64,000 bases of DNA from Paracoccaceae bacterium (GTDB lineage: Bacteria > Pseudomonadota > Alphaproteobacteria > Rhodobacterales > Rhodobacteraceae): contig JAMWZC010000004.1 in assembly GCA_024304985.1 (NCBI GenBank), positions 372,001 to 436,000 of the forward strand, read 5' to 3'. Below the pieces are notes generated by a model, which saw nothing but the letters and a program-made list of their open reading frames with translations, did no database searches and was not told where the DNA came from. Position numbers and translations under genes: made by a program. Below, piece by piece: positions 44,424 to 53,754 of this stretch (position 1 is its first letter; each line of letters begins with the position of its first letter).

Positions 44424-45700
44424 AGGGCAGTCTCCGGCATGAGGATCAGAATGACGATCAGAAGCACAAGGGCGGCGATGAAGGGCAGACAGCCGGTGAT
44501 CACCTGTCCGATGGAAACTTGCCCGCGACTGATCCCTTGAATGACATAGAGGTTCAGCCCGACAGGTGGCGTCAGCACCGCGATTTCCATCGTGATGGTA
44601 TAGACCACCCCGAACCAGATCAGGTCGAACCCGGCTGCGGCCATCAAAGGAAAGATCGTGGGCAGGGTGATGAAGGTCATCGACACCGGCTCGAGGAACA
44701 TGCCCATCACGATGTAGAAGATCAGCACGATGGTCAGCACCACATAGGGCGACAGATCGAAGCCAAGGAAGAATTGCGTGAATTCATAGGGCACGCGGTA
44801 ATAGGTCAGCACGAAGCCGAACAAGGTGCCCGCCGACAGCAGCAGGCCAAGATAGCCCATGGTCCGCATCGTGGCCAAAAGAGAGTCGCGGAACCCGGCC
44901 CAGCGCAAGCCGCCCACGCCAAAGGCCAGAATGACCGTCAGCAGGGCAGCCACTGCGGCGGCTTCGGTCGGGGTGGCGATACCGGCATAGATCGCGACCG
45001 TGATGACAAGACCGATCAGGGCAATCGGCCCGACGGTGGCGGCGATCTGGAACAGCCCCATGCGCACTGCGTCTTCCTGCGCGGGAATGTCGCCGGGGCG
45101 CATCACACCCCAGACCATGACGACGACACAGAACAGCGTGACAAGGATCAGGCCGGGAATGACGCCTGCGATGAACAGGTCCCCGATGCTCTGATCGGTC
45201 ACGATCCCGTAGAACAGCAGGATCAGACTGGGCGGCAGCAGCACCGACAAGGTGCCGCCTGCGGCCAGCACACCCGACGACAGTTCCTTGCCATAGCCCA
45301 GACGCAGCATCTCGGGCAGGGCTACGCCGCCGATCGTCAGCGAGCCTACCATGGACGATCCGCAAACCGCGCCAAAGCCCGCGCAGGCCCCGATCGAGCC
45401 ATAGGCGGCAGAGCCGCGCAGGCGAAACCCCTGATGCAGGAACTGGTAGAGATTGGGGCCGATGTTGGATTTGCCGATCAACTCGCCAAGGAACACAAAC
45501 AAGGGCACCGCCAGCAGGATATAGTCGATCCAAACTCCCCAGAGCTTCAATTGCGAGGAGACCAGCGAGGTCTGGAAGCTTTGGATCTGCCACAGAAAGG
45601 GCAGCGACGCCGCCGCCAGCGCAAAGGGGATGGGCAGACCGATGGCGATCAGCAGCATCAGCAGCCCCAACAGGCCAAGTCCGACTTCATACCATTCCAT
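44399..45700 (-). CDS. TRAP transporter large permease (DctM)
   Basis: A 433-residue transport subunit of normal length with about 12 hydrophobic segments. Family blocks: LLAVPLFVFLGELIGKSNIG, GAVCGSSMVGSLTIGGVALPEM, GVLAAGGTLSVLLPPSLILL and LTPPVGLNLYVIQGISRG near the end. It starts 3 bp after the dctQ stop with GAGG upstream. This system is separate from the TakP-like one at 5.8-8.9 kb. Confidence 0.9.
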   Translation of the reverse strand: MEWYEVGLGLLGLLMLLIAIGLPIPFALAAASLPFLWQIQSFQTSLVSSQLKLWGVWIDYILLAVPLFVFLGELIGKSNIGPNLYQFLHQGFRLRGSAAYGSIGACAGFGAVCGSSMVGSLTIGGVALPEMLRLGYGKELSSGVLAAGGTLSVLLPPSLILLFYGIVTDQSIGDLFIAGVIPGLILVTLFCVVVMVWGVMRPGDIPAQEDAVRMGLFQIAATVGPIALIGLVITVAIYAGIATPTEAAAVAALLTVILAFGVGGLRWAGFRDSLLATMRTMGYLGLLLSAGTLFGFVLTYYRVPYEFTQFFLGFDLSPYVVLTIVLIFYIVMGMFLEPVSMTFITLPTIFPLMAAAGFDLIWFGVVYTITMEIAVLTPPVGLNLYVIQGISRGQVSIGQVITGCLPFIAALVLLIVILILMPETALWLPEQMK

Positions 45701-45703
45701 CTG

Positions 45704-46207
45704 TCAAACCTCGCTTGACGGGGTGCGGATCAGGCGCGCCAGAAGCAGCGCCGTGTAGATCGAGAAAAGGACAAGTGCCGTGGCACCGGGTGCCCAGAAC
45801 ATCCAGCGGGGCCAGAGCAGGATTTCCGACGAGGAGCCCGAGTTGAAGGCGCTGCGCGTCGCGTTCAGACCCGCCATGGAAAAGAAGATCCCCACCCCGG
45901 CCATCAGGGCCAGATTCAGGATACCCACCAGCTTGCGCCCCAAGGGTGGCAGCATGTCGGTCAGCATCGTGACCTTGGGATAGGCATCCTCGCGCATGGC
46001 ATAGGCCAGACCGGCAAAGGCCACGGGAAACAGTAGAAGTGCCGTCGCCTCGGTCACCATCCGGTCGGGTGTATTCAGGGCATAGCGGGTAAAGACGCCG
46101 TAGCTGATCCAGACCATCTGGATCAGGATGATCACCGCCCCCAGACCCGCGAACCAAAGAACAAGCCTCTCGACGACCGCGATCGCGCGGTCCAGTCCCG
46201 TGTTCAT
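45704..46207 (-). CDS. TRAP transporter small permease (DctQ)
   Basis: A 167-residue four-helix subunit. Helix 1 is LVLWFAGLGAVIILIQMVWI, and AYAMREDAYPKVTMLTDMLPP is the conserved loop after helix 2; helices 3 and 4 follow. GGAGGACAG precedes the ATG at 46207. It lies between the binding-protein gene and dctM in P-Q-M order, with a large hairpin just upstream. Confidence 0.87.
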   Translation of the reverse strand: MNTGLDRAIAVVERLVLWFAGLGAVIILIQMVWISYGVFTRYALNTPDRMVTEATALLLFPVAFAGLAYAMREDAYPKVTMLTDMLPPLGRKLVGILNLALMAGVGIFFSMAGLNATRSAFNSGSSSEILLWPRWMFWAPGATALVLFSIYTALLLARLIRTPSSEV

Positions 46208-46227
46208 CTCTGTCCTCCTGTTTCCGT

Positions 46228-46264
46228 CATGTCCTCCGCCGCGTCAGGGCCGGCGGAGGACATG
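46228..46264 (-). terminator. Attenuator hairpin after the TRAP binding-protein gene
   Basis: A 14-bp perfect stem (CATGTCCTCCGCCG with CGGCGGAGGACATG) and a 9-base loop lie in the 67-bp gap between dctP and dctQ. The dctQ ribosome site follows closely, so it may also influence dctQ translation. Confidence 0.68.
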
Positions 46265-46274
46265 TATCGTGCCG

Positions 46275-47267
46275 TCAGGGCGCGTTTTCCTCGAACAGCG
46301 CCAAGACCGACGAAGCAAGGTCCGGCCCACAAGCGGCCTCGACCTCTTCGTTCCATTTGCCCTGCACGCTGTCGATCAAGGCCATCCGCTGATCCTGGCT
46401 GATGGACACTGCGGCCCCGCCGCCCTTCATCACGGCATTGCCGACACGCAGGTCGATCCAATCCTCGTAACGGGGCTTGAGCCATTCTTCGGTTTCACGC
46501 GCGGCGGCGGTCACGGCCTCCTGCTGTTCGGGCGTCAGGCTGTCGAACTTGGACTTGCTCATCATGTACTGCATGTTGCCGTAGAACAGACTGGCGTTCA
46601 CCATATAGGGCATCACGCCCCAAAGCTGCCAACTGGAATAGGTGGCCACACCCATGTTGATGCCGTCCACCACACCACGTTCAGCCGACTGAAACACCTC
46701 TTTCGGGGCGACGAAGACCGGGGCTCCGCCCCAGGTTTCGATCATCATGCTGACAAGCGGCCCGATGGAACGGACCTGCTTGCCGTTCAGATTGCCCAGA
46801 TCGGTGATCGGCTCTTCAAACCACCATTCCTGATCGTAGGAGTAGTTGGAATTGAACAGCGGGACGAGGCCGATCTCTTCCGCCTCTGGCCGGATCAGTT
46901 CGGCATAGGCCGCGTCCATCTCGATCTGGTTTTCAAGGTTGATGGCGGCCGGGTAGAGCGAGGTCACCCGGTAGCAGGGCAAACGCTCGTCAGCCGGAAT
47001 CCAACTGATATCGGACACGCCCCCCTGCATGGCATCCACGCCTTCGGACCAGCCGTGAAGGGTGGAGGACGGGAAAATCTGCACCTCGACGGTGCCGCCT
47101 GTCTTTTCATTCACCAGATTGGCGAAATGCACGAACCCGTCATAGCGGACATCGGATTCGTTGACATAGGTAGACAGGCGAATGGTGGTGTCGGCTGCCT
47201 GAGCGGCGACCGAGGCTGCGGCCAGCAGGCCCGCGGCAGGAAGAACGGTTTTCCATGAGAACGTCAT
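46275..47267 (-). CDS. TRAP transporter solute-binding protein (DctP)
   Basis: A 330-residue periplasmic protein with a Sec signal (VLPAAGLLAAASVAAQAA). The DctP family region DLGNLNGKQVRSIGPLVSMM holds the Arg that usually binds a substrate carboxylate or sulfonate; FQSAERGVVDGINMGVATYS and GVMPYMVNASLFYGNMQYMM follow. AAGGAG is well placed before the ATG at 47267. It diverges from a LysR gene (47485) that should control it. The neighbouring cysteate genes make an organosulfonate ligand possible, but nothing in the protein proves it. Confidence 0.86.
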   Translation of the reverse strand: MTFSWKTVLPAAGLLAAASVAAQAADTTIRLSTYVNESDVRYDGFVHFANLVNEKTGGTVEVQIFPSSTLHGWSEGVDAMQGGVSDISWIPADERLPCYRVTSLYPAAINLENQIEMDAAYAELIRPEAEEIGLVPLFNSNYSYDQEWWFEEPITDLGNLNGKQVRSIGPLVSMMIETWGGAPVFVAPKEVFQSAERGVVDGINMGVATYSSWQLWGVMPYMVNASLFYGNMQYMMSKSKFDSLTPEQQEAVTAAARETEEWLKPRYEDWIDLRVGNAVMKGGGAAVSISQDQRMALIDSVQGKWNEEVEAACGPDLASSVLALFEENAP

Positions 47268-47484
47268 GTCATACTCCTTGGTGTTGGGATCACGAGGCCG
47301 TTTGTCCGACCCTCTTTGCTATGGCGCATTGTCACCTGCCGATTCGGCTACGGCCCGCGGCAAGGCATGATTTGATGCTACGCGCGCGGCGGCGGATCAG
47401 GCCAATTCAAATGAAACATCAAACTATTCCGATCTTGCATGACCCCGCATCGCTGCCTAGCATCACCCAAAAGGGAGGGGCGCG

Positions 47485-48369
47485 GTGGATATCAACTGGC
47501 TTGGCGACTTTGTCTGTCTTGGGCGGACGCTGAATTTCACCCGCGCCGCCGAAGAACGGAACATTACCCAATCCGCCTTTAGCCGCCGCATCCGCTCGCT
47601 GGAAAACTGGATCGGTGTGCCACTGATCGACCGCGCCAATTATCCGGTTCAGCTATCGCCGGCAGGACGGCAATTCCTGCCGATTGCCCAACAGGCGCTG
47701 GCCAACCTGACCGATGCACGCCAGGCCATCCGCGAGGCGGAACGCGGCAACGCGTCATTCCAACGCTTTGCCGCCCTGCACGCCATTTCGGTCAATTACC
47801 TGCAACCAAGGCTGGCCGATTTCGAATCCCGCCATCCTGAACTGCGGACGCGGGTGCTGTCGGACACCCTGCCCGCCTGCTGCCAGTTGCTGACCGAAGG
47901 GGCCTGCGAATTCCTGCTCTATTACCGGCATCAAGACGTGGCCCCGATCCTTGATGAGACCCGTTTCGTGAGAAAGGACATCTGCACCGAAAAGCTGATC
48001 CCTGTGGCGCTCCATGATGCGGCCTCCAAGGAAGGATGGCGGCTGCTGGCAGATGGGGATCGCGCGGTGCCCTACCTCAGCTATGAGCCGAACACCTTTC
48101 TTGGCACCGTGGTGGATCGCACCATCGGCAATCGCGGCACGGCCCTGTCGATCCGCTATATGGATTCGCTGGCCGAGGCGCTGAAGCGGCGCGCGTTGAT
48201 GGGGGCCGGGGTGGCATGGCTGCCGGAGTTTTCGATCCAGCAGGAACTCAAGGACGGAACGCTTGTGAAGATGGGCAATGACAGCTGGACAGCAAAACTG
48301 ACCATATCGCTGTTCTGCTCGATCGAGCGGCTGGACGGTATGGGTCGGATGATCTGGGACGAATTCTAG
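47485..48369 (+). CDS. LysR-family regulator, divergent from the TRAP operon
   Basis: A 294-residue LysR regulator with a GTG start (AAGGGAGGGG upstream). The HTH is FVCLGRTLNFTRAAEERNIT then QSAFSRRIRSLENWIGVPL, the QSAFSRRIR form also seen in the HypT/YjiE subgroup. It is clearly related to the LysR gene at 48366-49253, with which it converges; their stop codons share one CTAG. Its place opposite dctP suggests it regulates the TRAP-hydrolase operon. TTTGATG (47371) and CATCAAA (47417) in the gap are a possible widely spaced dyad. Confidence 0.87.
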   Translation: MDINWLGDFVCLGRTLNFTRAAEERNITQSAFSRRIRSLENWIGVPLIDRANYPVQLSPAGRQFLPIAQQALANLTDARQAIREAERGNASFQRFAALHAISVNYLQPRLADFESRHPELRTRVLSDTLPACCQLLTEGACEFLLYYRHQDVAPILDETRFVRKDICTEKLIPVALHDAASKEGWRLLADGDRAVPYLSYEPNTFLGTVVDRTIGNRGTALSIRYMDSLAEALKRRALMGAGVAWLPEFSIQQELKDGTLVKMGNDSWTAKLTISLFCSIERLDGMGRMIWDEF

Positions 48370-49253
48370 ACGCTGGCAGACATTCCGATCAGTGCATCCC
48401 AAGCTTGCAGGGTGCCGCTGCGCGCCTCGTCGGACAAGCGGATCAGGCGGATATCCAAAGCATAGTCGGGGCCTGCCATGTCAGGCTTGAGCAACCGCTC
48501 CGCCTCCAGATCCGCCGCCACCAGTGACAGGGGCAGCCATGCAATGCCGATCCCGTTCAGCGCATAGTGATAGGCCGCCAGCGTCAAAGCGGTTTCCGCG
48601 CGACGGTTGATGGTGCGCCCCTGTGGCAAGCCGGCCCACAGCCTCCTCTCGACCAATTCGCCCAGAAAGACGTCGGACGGATAGCCGATGACCGGCAGTT
48701 CATCCTCCAGCGTCTCTGCAAGGGCGGGCAGGCAGACGGGCACCAGCGTCTCGCGCCCGATGCGCCGCTCGATCAGGCCCGAGCGTTCAAGATCCCGAGC
48801 GTCTTCGGGATGATCATAGGTCACGACCATATCCGCCACGCCCGAGATCAATTGCAGCAGACATTCATCGCGATTACCTGACCGCACCCGCACGGACGAC
48901 CAGCCCAATTCTGTCAGATGTTTCACCAGACCCGGCGAGATCGTTGCCGTGATCGCATGCTGGCAGGCCAAGGTCACGATCCGCCCTGCCCCTTTTGCCG
49001 AAGCCCGCAGATCGCCGCGCAAACTGCGCATGTCCTGCGCCAGTCGCCTCAACGCAGGCTCTTGCCCGCGCAGGGCTGGCAGCAGCACCACAGGCTTGCG
49101 TCGCCTGTCGAACAGCGGCGCGCCAAGCCCCTCTTCGATGGCGCGGATGCGCCGGGTAAAGGCGGACTGTGTGATGTTGCGCCGCTCGGCCGCCCCTACG
49201 AAAGAGCCTGCGTCCAACACCGCCAAGAGATCATCAAGCCAATCATGATTCAT
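48366..49253 (-). CDS. cuyR: LysR-family regulator, divergent from cuyA (CuyR candidate)
   Basis: A 295-residue LysR regulator of the same subgroup as its neighbour (NITQSAFTRRIRAIEEGLGA in the HTH). It is transcribed away from cuyA across a 124-bp gap holding two short dyads, the usual LysR autoregulation layout, so it is probably the regulator of cysteate breakdown. The symbol is by context: a lysR gene accompanies cuyA in roseobacters. Its stop overlaps the convergent LysR gene by 4 bp. Confidence 0.78.
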   Translation of the reverse strand: MNHDWLDDLLAVLDAGSFVGAAERRNITQSAFTRRIRAIEEGLGAPLFDRRRKPVVLLPALRGQEPALRRLAQDMRSLRGDLRASAKGAGRIVTLACQHAITATISPGLVKHLTELGWSSVRVRSGNRDECLLQLISGVADMVVTYDHPEDARDLERSGLIERRIGRETLVPVCLPALAETLEDELPVIGYPSDVFLGELVERRLWAGLPQGRTINRRAETALTLAAYHYALNGIGIAWLPLSLVAADLEAERLLKPDMAGPDYALDIRLIRLSDEARSGTLQAWDALIGMSASV

Positions 49254-49282
49254 GCAACAACGCTAGCCATGCACCTCTAAAC

Positions 49283-49317
49283 TTGCAACATGTGCAATTT
49301 ATCTTGCGAAACTCGCA
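49283..49317. promoter_or_regulatory. Two short dyads in the cuyR-cuyA divergent promoter
   Basis: TTGCA-N5-TGCAA (49283-49297) and TGCGA-AAC-TCGCA (49305-49317) lie side by side in the 124-bp AT-richer gap. A pair of adjacent sites is typical for a tetrameric LysR regulator bound at recognition and activation sites. Confidence 0.45.
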
Positions 49318-49377
49318 TTAGATCGGGCCAGATTTCCCGGCTATAAGTCACATGACGCAACACGAAAGGCCCACCCC

Positions 49378-50397
49378 ATGCATCTTGCCCGCTTTCCCCG
49401 CCGTTTTCTTGCTCATCTTCCGACGCCTCTGGAACGGCTTGACCGGCTGAGCGCCGAACTGGGCGGTCCTGAGATCTGGATCAAGCGCGACGATTGCACG
49501 GGCCTGTCCACGGGCGGCAACAAGACCCGCAAGCTGGAATTCCTGATGGCCGAAGCCGAGCTTGAAGGGGCCGACATGGTCATGACCCAAGGGGCTACCC
49601 AATCGAACCACGCCCGCCAGACAGCCGCTTTCGCCGCAAAGATGGGTATGGCCTGCCATATCCTGCTGGAGGATCGGACAGGCTCGAACGACAGCAACTA
49701 CAACCACAACGGTAACGTGCTGCTGGATCACCTGCATGGGGCCACCACCGAGAAGCGCCCCGGCGGCGGCGACATGAATGCCGAGATGGAGGCGGTCGCC
49801 GACCGCTATCGCGCGCAGGGGCGCAAGGTCTATACCATCCCCGGCGGCGGCTCGAACCCGACAGGGGCACTGGGTTATGTCAACTGCGCTTTCGAGATGC
49901 TGGCCCAGTTCAATGATCGCGGGTTGCGGGTGGATCACATCGTCCACGCTACCGGATCGGCCGGCACGCAAGCCGGGTTGATCACTGGATTGAAGGCCAT
50001 GAATGCGGGCATCCCGCTTTTGGGTATCGGAGTGCGGGCGCCAAAGCCCAGGCAGGAAGAGAACGTCTACAACCTTGCCGTCAAGACAGCCGAAAAGCTG
50101 GGCTGCCCGGGCGTCGTCGCCCGAGAGGATGTCGTCGCCAATACCGACTATGTCGGACAGGGCTATGGTATCCCGACCCCAGACGGGATGGAGGCGCTGC
50201 GCATGTTCGCCGAGCTGGAGAGCATCCTGCTGGACCCGGTCTATTCCGCCAAGGGGGCGGCGGGCTTCATCGACCTGATCCGCAAGGGCCAGTTCAAGAA
50301 GGGCGAGCGGGTGGTGTTCCTGCATACCGGCGGGGCAGCAGCTCTCTTCGGCTATGACAAGGCGTTTGACTTTGCCGACCGCTGGGTCACCGCCTGA
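49378..50397 (+). CDS. cuyA: L-cysteate sulfo-lyase (D-cysteine desulfhydrase family)
   Basis: A 339-residue PLP enzyme of the ACC deaminase/D-cysteine desulfhydrase family. [20 protein letters not shown] holds the PLP lysine (Lys49), [20 protein letters not shown] the substrate loop, and [15 protein letters not shown] the C-terminal phosphate site. Roseobacter members are CuyA, which splits L-cysteate to pyruvate, ammonia and sulfite; D-cysteine desulfhydrase is the alternative by sequence alone. The next gene, 27 bp downstream, encodes a YeiH-type exporter as in the cuyA-cuyZ pair of Ruegeria (Silicibacter) pomeroyi, which strongly favours CuyA. Confidence 0.83.
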   Translation: MHLARFPRRFLAHLPTPLERLDRLSAELGGPEIWIKRDDCTGLSTGGNKTRKLEFLMAEAELEGADMVMTQGATQSNHARQTAAFAAKMGMACHILLEDRTGSNDSNYNHNGNVLLDHLHGATTEKRPGGGDMNAEMEAVADRYRAQGRKVYTIPGGGSNPTGALGYVNCAFEMLAQFNDRGLRVDHIVHATGSAGTQAGLITGLKAMNAGIPLLGIGVRAPKPRQEENVYNLAVKTAEKLGCPGVVAREDVVANTDYVGQGYGIPTPDGMEALRMFAELESILLDPVYSAKGAAGFIDLIRKGQFKKGERVVFLHTGGAAALFGYDKAFDFADRWVTA

Positions 50398-50424
50398 CGC
50401 AATACGGGCCAAGGAACTGACGTG

Positions 50425-51420
50425 ATGATCGGACAGGCACAGGCGCTTTGGCGCAGCCATACGCGTGGCCTGATGGTGGCTGTGCTGGTGGCCGTCGCAT
50501 CGGCCTTTCTGGCGGAACATTACGGCGCGCCTGTGATGCTGTTTGCCCTGCTGATCGGCATGGCACTGCATTTTCTGGCCGCGGACCCCACCTGCGCGCC
50601 GGGTCTGGATTTCGCGGCCAAGACGATACTGCGTTTGGGTGTGGGCCTGTTGGGACTGCGCCTGACAGTCAGTGACATCCAGACCGTGGGCGTGGTCCCA
50701 GCTCTTGCCGTGATCGGGTTCGTCATCGTGACTTTCGCCTGCGGCGTGGTTCTGGCGCGGCTTCTGGGCCGTCGCGCCGCCTTTGGCATGCTGGCAGGAG
50801 GCTCTGTCGCGATCTGCGGCGCCTCGGCGGCGCTGGCCATCGCCTCGGTCCTGCCCCACCGCCCCGAACGTGAGACAGATACTCTCTTTGTCGTCATCGC
50901 GGTAACCGTCCTGTCCACGGTCGCGATGATTGCCTATCCGATCCTGTTCACGGCGCTGGGTTTGTCGCATCAGGAAAGCGGTTTCCTGATCGGGGCCACG
51001 ATCCACGATGTGGCCCAGGTCGTGGGCGCGGGCTATTCCATCAGCGATGAGGCGGGCGTCATCGCCACCTTCGTCAAAATGCTGCGCGTGGCGCTGTTGC
51101 CGGTCGTCATGTTGATCGTGATGCTGAGCTTCAGCAACGCGCAAAGCCAACGGCTGCATCTGCCGTGGTTTCTGGTCATGTTCGTCGGGCTGGCCATCCT
51201 TGGCAACACGGGGGTGATCCCGCAGGCCGTCACAACCGTTGCCGCCGACACATCGCGCTGGTGTCTGGTTGTGGCCATCTCGGCCTTGGGCGTGCGCACC
51301 AGCCTTGCCGAGATCGCACGCGTGCGCCCCTCCTATGGCGGGCTTATCCTTGCTGAAACGCTGATCCTGTTGGGGATCGCTCTTCTGTTCGTGTATATGA
51401 TCGGCCTCAACACAGCCTGA
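50425..51420 (+). CDS. cuyZ: Putative sulfite/sulfate exporter, YeiH (UPF0324) family
   Basis: A 331-residue inner-membrane protein with about ten helices. Family signatures: HYGAPVMLFALLIGMALHFL, TILRLGVGLLGLRLTVSDI, GGSVAICGASAALAIASVLP and LIGATIHDVAQVVGAGYSIS. It follows cuyA in one operon and is expected to export the sulfite released by CuyA, which would otherwise be toxic. The ATG at 50425 was chosen over the adjacent GTG because AAGGA is then 9 bases away. A clear paralogue (51481-52491) faces it tail to tail. Confidence 0.83.
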   Translation: MIGQAQALWRSHTRGLMVAVLVAVASAFLAEHYGAPVMLFALLIGMALHFLAADPTCAPGLDFAAKTILRLGVGLLGLRLTVSDIQTVGVVPALAVIGFVIVTFACGVVLARLLGRRAAFGMLAGGSVAICGASAALAIASVLPHRPERETDTLFVVIAVTVLSTVAMIAYPILFTALGLSHQESGFLIGATIHDVAQVVGAGYSISDEAGVIATFVKMLRVALLPVVMLIVMLSFSNAQSQRLHLPWFLVMFVGLAILGNTGVIPQAVTTVAADTSRWCLVVAISALGVRTSLAEIARVRPSYGGLILAETLILLGIALLFVYMIGLNTA

Positions 51421-51480
51421 TCGGGCGGCGAGGATCCGGCCTGCGCGGGGCAATGCAACACCCCATGTCCATCGGTCTGG

Positions 51481-52491
51481 TCAGACTGGCGCCCAGAGCT
51501 TGACGACGGCGATGCACAGACCAAGCAAGACCAGCGTTTCGATGAATACGATGGCCAGATGGCCCCCACCAACCACGGTCAAAGCCTTGATCGAAGTCTT
51601 GACCCCGAGTGCCGCGATGGCGACCACAAGGCAAGCGCGTGACAGCGTGTCCACATAGCTGACAAATATGGCGGGCAATTCAAACAGGCTGCCAAGGCTG
51701 ACCAGCAGGATGAACAGAACCATGAACCATGGAAGCAGGGGGATGCTGTCTTGCGCCGCCGCGTTGCCTGTTATCCGCAGCACCAGAACGACAAGGATCA
51801 GCACAACAGGCAGCGTCGCCACGCGGAAGAGTTTCACGATGGTCGCCATCTCGCCTGCGGGGTCGGACACGCTGAACCCGGCCCCCACCACCTGCGCGAC
51901 ATCGTGGATCGTGGCGCCGATCAGAAAGCCCTGTTGCAGTTCGTTGAACCCAAGAGCCTGAAACAACAGTGGATAGGTGACCATCGCGATGGTCGACAGC
52001 GCAGTCACGGCCATGACGGTGAACAGTGTATTGCGCTCGGTCTTGTCATTGTGCGGGATCACGGCTGCAATCGCCATCGCCGCCGAGGCACCGCAGATCG
52101 CCACGGCCCCGCCCGTCAACAAGGCGAAACGCCATTGGCGGCGGAACAGGGGGCTTGCCACGAAGCCGGCCCCGATGGTCAGCGTGATCAGGCCCAAGAC
52201 GGTGCCCGCCCCGGCGAAACCGATCCGCGCCACATCCTCGAAGGCGATGCGGATTCCCAGAAGTCCAACTCCCAGCCGCAGGATGAATTTCGCCGCCATA
52301 TCTGTGCCTGCGCGACAGGGACCGTCCGTGTGCAGAAAGTTGAAGGCCATGCCCAGCAGCAAGGCAAACAACATGACCGGGGCGCCGTAATGTGAGCCCA
52401 GAAAGCTGGCGGCGGCGCCTATCGTCGCGCTGAGAAGGAGGCCCGGAGCATGGACGGCGGCGCGGCTATACCAGTGCTGCACTGCAAACAT
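51481..52491 (-). CDS. suyZ: Putative sulfite/sulfate exporter, YeiH (UPF0324) family
   Basis: A 336-residue membrane protein of the same family as cuyZ: HYGAPVMLFALLLGMAFNFL, FILRLGVGLLGIRIAFEDV, GGAVAICGASAAMAIAAVIP and LIGATIHDVAQVVGAGFSVS. The two are obviously homologous yet diverged, so this is an old duplication or separate acquisition, not a recent copy. It lies 68 bp downstream of suyB on the same strand, as described for the suyAB-suyZ group of sulfolactate users, and should export sulfite made by SuyAB. Confidence 0.82.
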   Translation of the reverse strand: MFAVQHWYSRAAVHAPGLLLSATIGAAASFLGSHYGAPVMLFALLLGMAFNFLHTDGPCRAGTDMAAKFILRLGVGLLGIRIAFEDVARIGFAGAGTVLGLITLTIGAGFVASPLFRRQWRFALLTGGAVAICGASAAMAIAAVIPHNDKTERNTLFTVMAVTALSTIAMVTYPLLFQALGFNELQQGFLIGATIHDVAQVVGAGFSVSDPAGEMATIVKLFRVATLPVVLILVVLVLRITGNAAAQDSIPLLPWFMVLFILLVSLGSLFELPAIFVSYVDTLSRACLVVAIAALGVKTSIKALTVVGGGHLAIVFIETLVLLGLCIAVVKLWAPV

Positions 52492-52559
52492 TCAAGAACC
52501 CTCGCACCGCCGAAGAGGGGCGCGGACAGTCGCCGCACCCCGGTTCAAAAGAAATCGTC

Positions 52560-53741
52560 TCAGGCCGAGCGGTAGAGCTTGGTCATCGAGAATTCGCGGT
52601 GCCCCAACGCTTCGGCAGCGGTCATGCGGCCATTGGCGGTGCGCTTGATCATCCCGATCAGTGCATCACCCGCCTGATCTATGGTCATGTCGCGCCGCAA
52701 CACGCCGGTTACATCTACGTCGATATGTTCCGACATGGTGCGCAGGGTGCGCGGGTTGCCCGATATCTTGATGACCGGAACAATGGGGTTGCCAACCACA
52801 TTGCCCTGCCCGGTGGGGAAGGTGTGGATCACATAGCCCGCTGCCGCCATCAGCGTCACACATTCAGCCGCCGCCGAAGACGTATCCATGAAGTAGAGCC
52901 CGTTGCCCTTGGCCGGTGCTTCCGCCGGTTCCAGCACGTCGATGTAGGTCGAACTGCGACCGATCTTCTCAAGGTTGCCCAGCGCCTTTTCCTCGATGGT
53001 GGTCAGACCACCCAGAATGTTGCCTTTGGTGGGCTGGCTGTCCGACAGATCCGATGTCTTGAAAGGTTCGATCACCTCGTCCTGATAGGCTTGAAAGGTC
53101 CTCATGAACTTTTCGGCCGCTTCCGGCGTTGCCGCGCGCTTGGCACAGATATGTTCGGCTCCGGTGATTTCCGAGGTTTCGCCGAAACAACCGTAAAGAC
53201 CGTGCGGCAGCAGCTTGTCATACATGTTGCCCACCGTGGGGCAGGAAGACAGGCCGGTGGTGGTATCGCTTTCACCGCATTTGGTGGAGACCCACAGATC
53301 GGTCAGCGGGCAGTCTTCTTTCTGCAATTCGCTGGCCCAGTGGACATATTCCTTGGCTTTCCAGCTGGCACGGCGGATCGTCTCGAAATCGCCAATCTGT
53401 TCGATCCAGAAACCCTCGACGGGCTTGCCGGTCTTGGCGATGCCTTCGACGATGATCCGGGTCCACTCGGGTTCGATCCCGATGACCACGACTGCCGCGA
53501 CGTTGGGGTTGGCACCCGTGCCGATGATCGTGCGGAAATGCAGATCCAGATCCTCGCCGAACTGGAGACGGCCATAGGCATGCGGGATCGCCATCGTGCC
53601 CTTGACGTTGTTGGCCACCGCCTCGCAGGCGGCGTTCGAGATGTCATCGACGGGCAGGATCAGCACATGGTTGCGCACACCGACACGACCATTCTCGCGA
53701 CGCCATGCCTTGACCATGTCTTGCGTGAAGTCAAAAGCCAT
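52560..53741 (-). CDS. suyB: (2R)-3-sulfolactate sulfo-lyase, large (beta) subunit
   Basis: A 393-residue protein of the UxaA/altronate-dehydratase C-terminal family. [21 protein letters not shown] is the family opening. [20 protein letters not shown] carries the conserved CGxSD and Cys residues for the catalytic iron; [20 protein letters not shown] and [20 protein letters not shown] are also diagnostic. With SuyA it converts 3-sulfolactate to pyruvate and sulfite. The separate SAF-domain subunit next door and the adjacent sulfite-exporter gene identify SuyB rather than a sugar-acid dehydratase. It starts 13 bp after the suyA stop. Confidence 0.9.
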   Translation of the reverse strand: MAFDFTQDMVKAWRRENGRVGVRNHVLILPVDDISNAACEAVANNVKGTMAIPHAYGRLQFGEDLDLHFRTIIGTGANPNVAAVVVIGIEPEWTRIIVEGIAKTGKPVEGFWIEQIGDFETIRRASWKAKEYVHWASELQKEDCPLTDLWVSTKCGESDTTTGLSSCPTVGNMYDKLLPHGLYGCFGETSEITGAEHICAKRAATPEAAEKFMRTFQAYQDEVIEPFKTSDLSDSQPTKGNILGGLTTIEEKALGNLEKIGRSSTYIDVLEPAEAPAKGNGLYFMDTSSAAAECVTLMAAAGYVIHTFPTGQGNVVGNPIVPVIKISGNPRTLRTMSEHIDVDVTGVLRRDMTIDQAGDALIGMIKRTANGRMTAAEALGHREFSMTKLYRSA

Positions 53742-53754
53742 TTGAATGCCCCCC

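Noticed and set aside
47371-47423. TTTGATG ... CATCAAA as a single LysR operator before the TRAP operon
   Set aside because: The arms are about 40 bases apart, too far for one LysR box; at most they are two half-sites.
49348-51453. Long minus-strand open frame of 701 codons
   Set aside because: Antisense to cuyA and cuyZ, whose family motifs are unambiguous.
52560-53741. Altronate or galactarate dehydratase (UxaA/GarD)
   Set aside because: Those sugar-acid enzymes are usually one chain or lie among sugar-acid genes; here the separate SAF subunit and adjacent sulfite exporter identify SuyAB.
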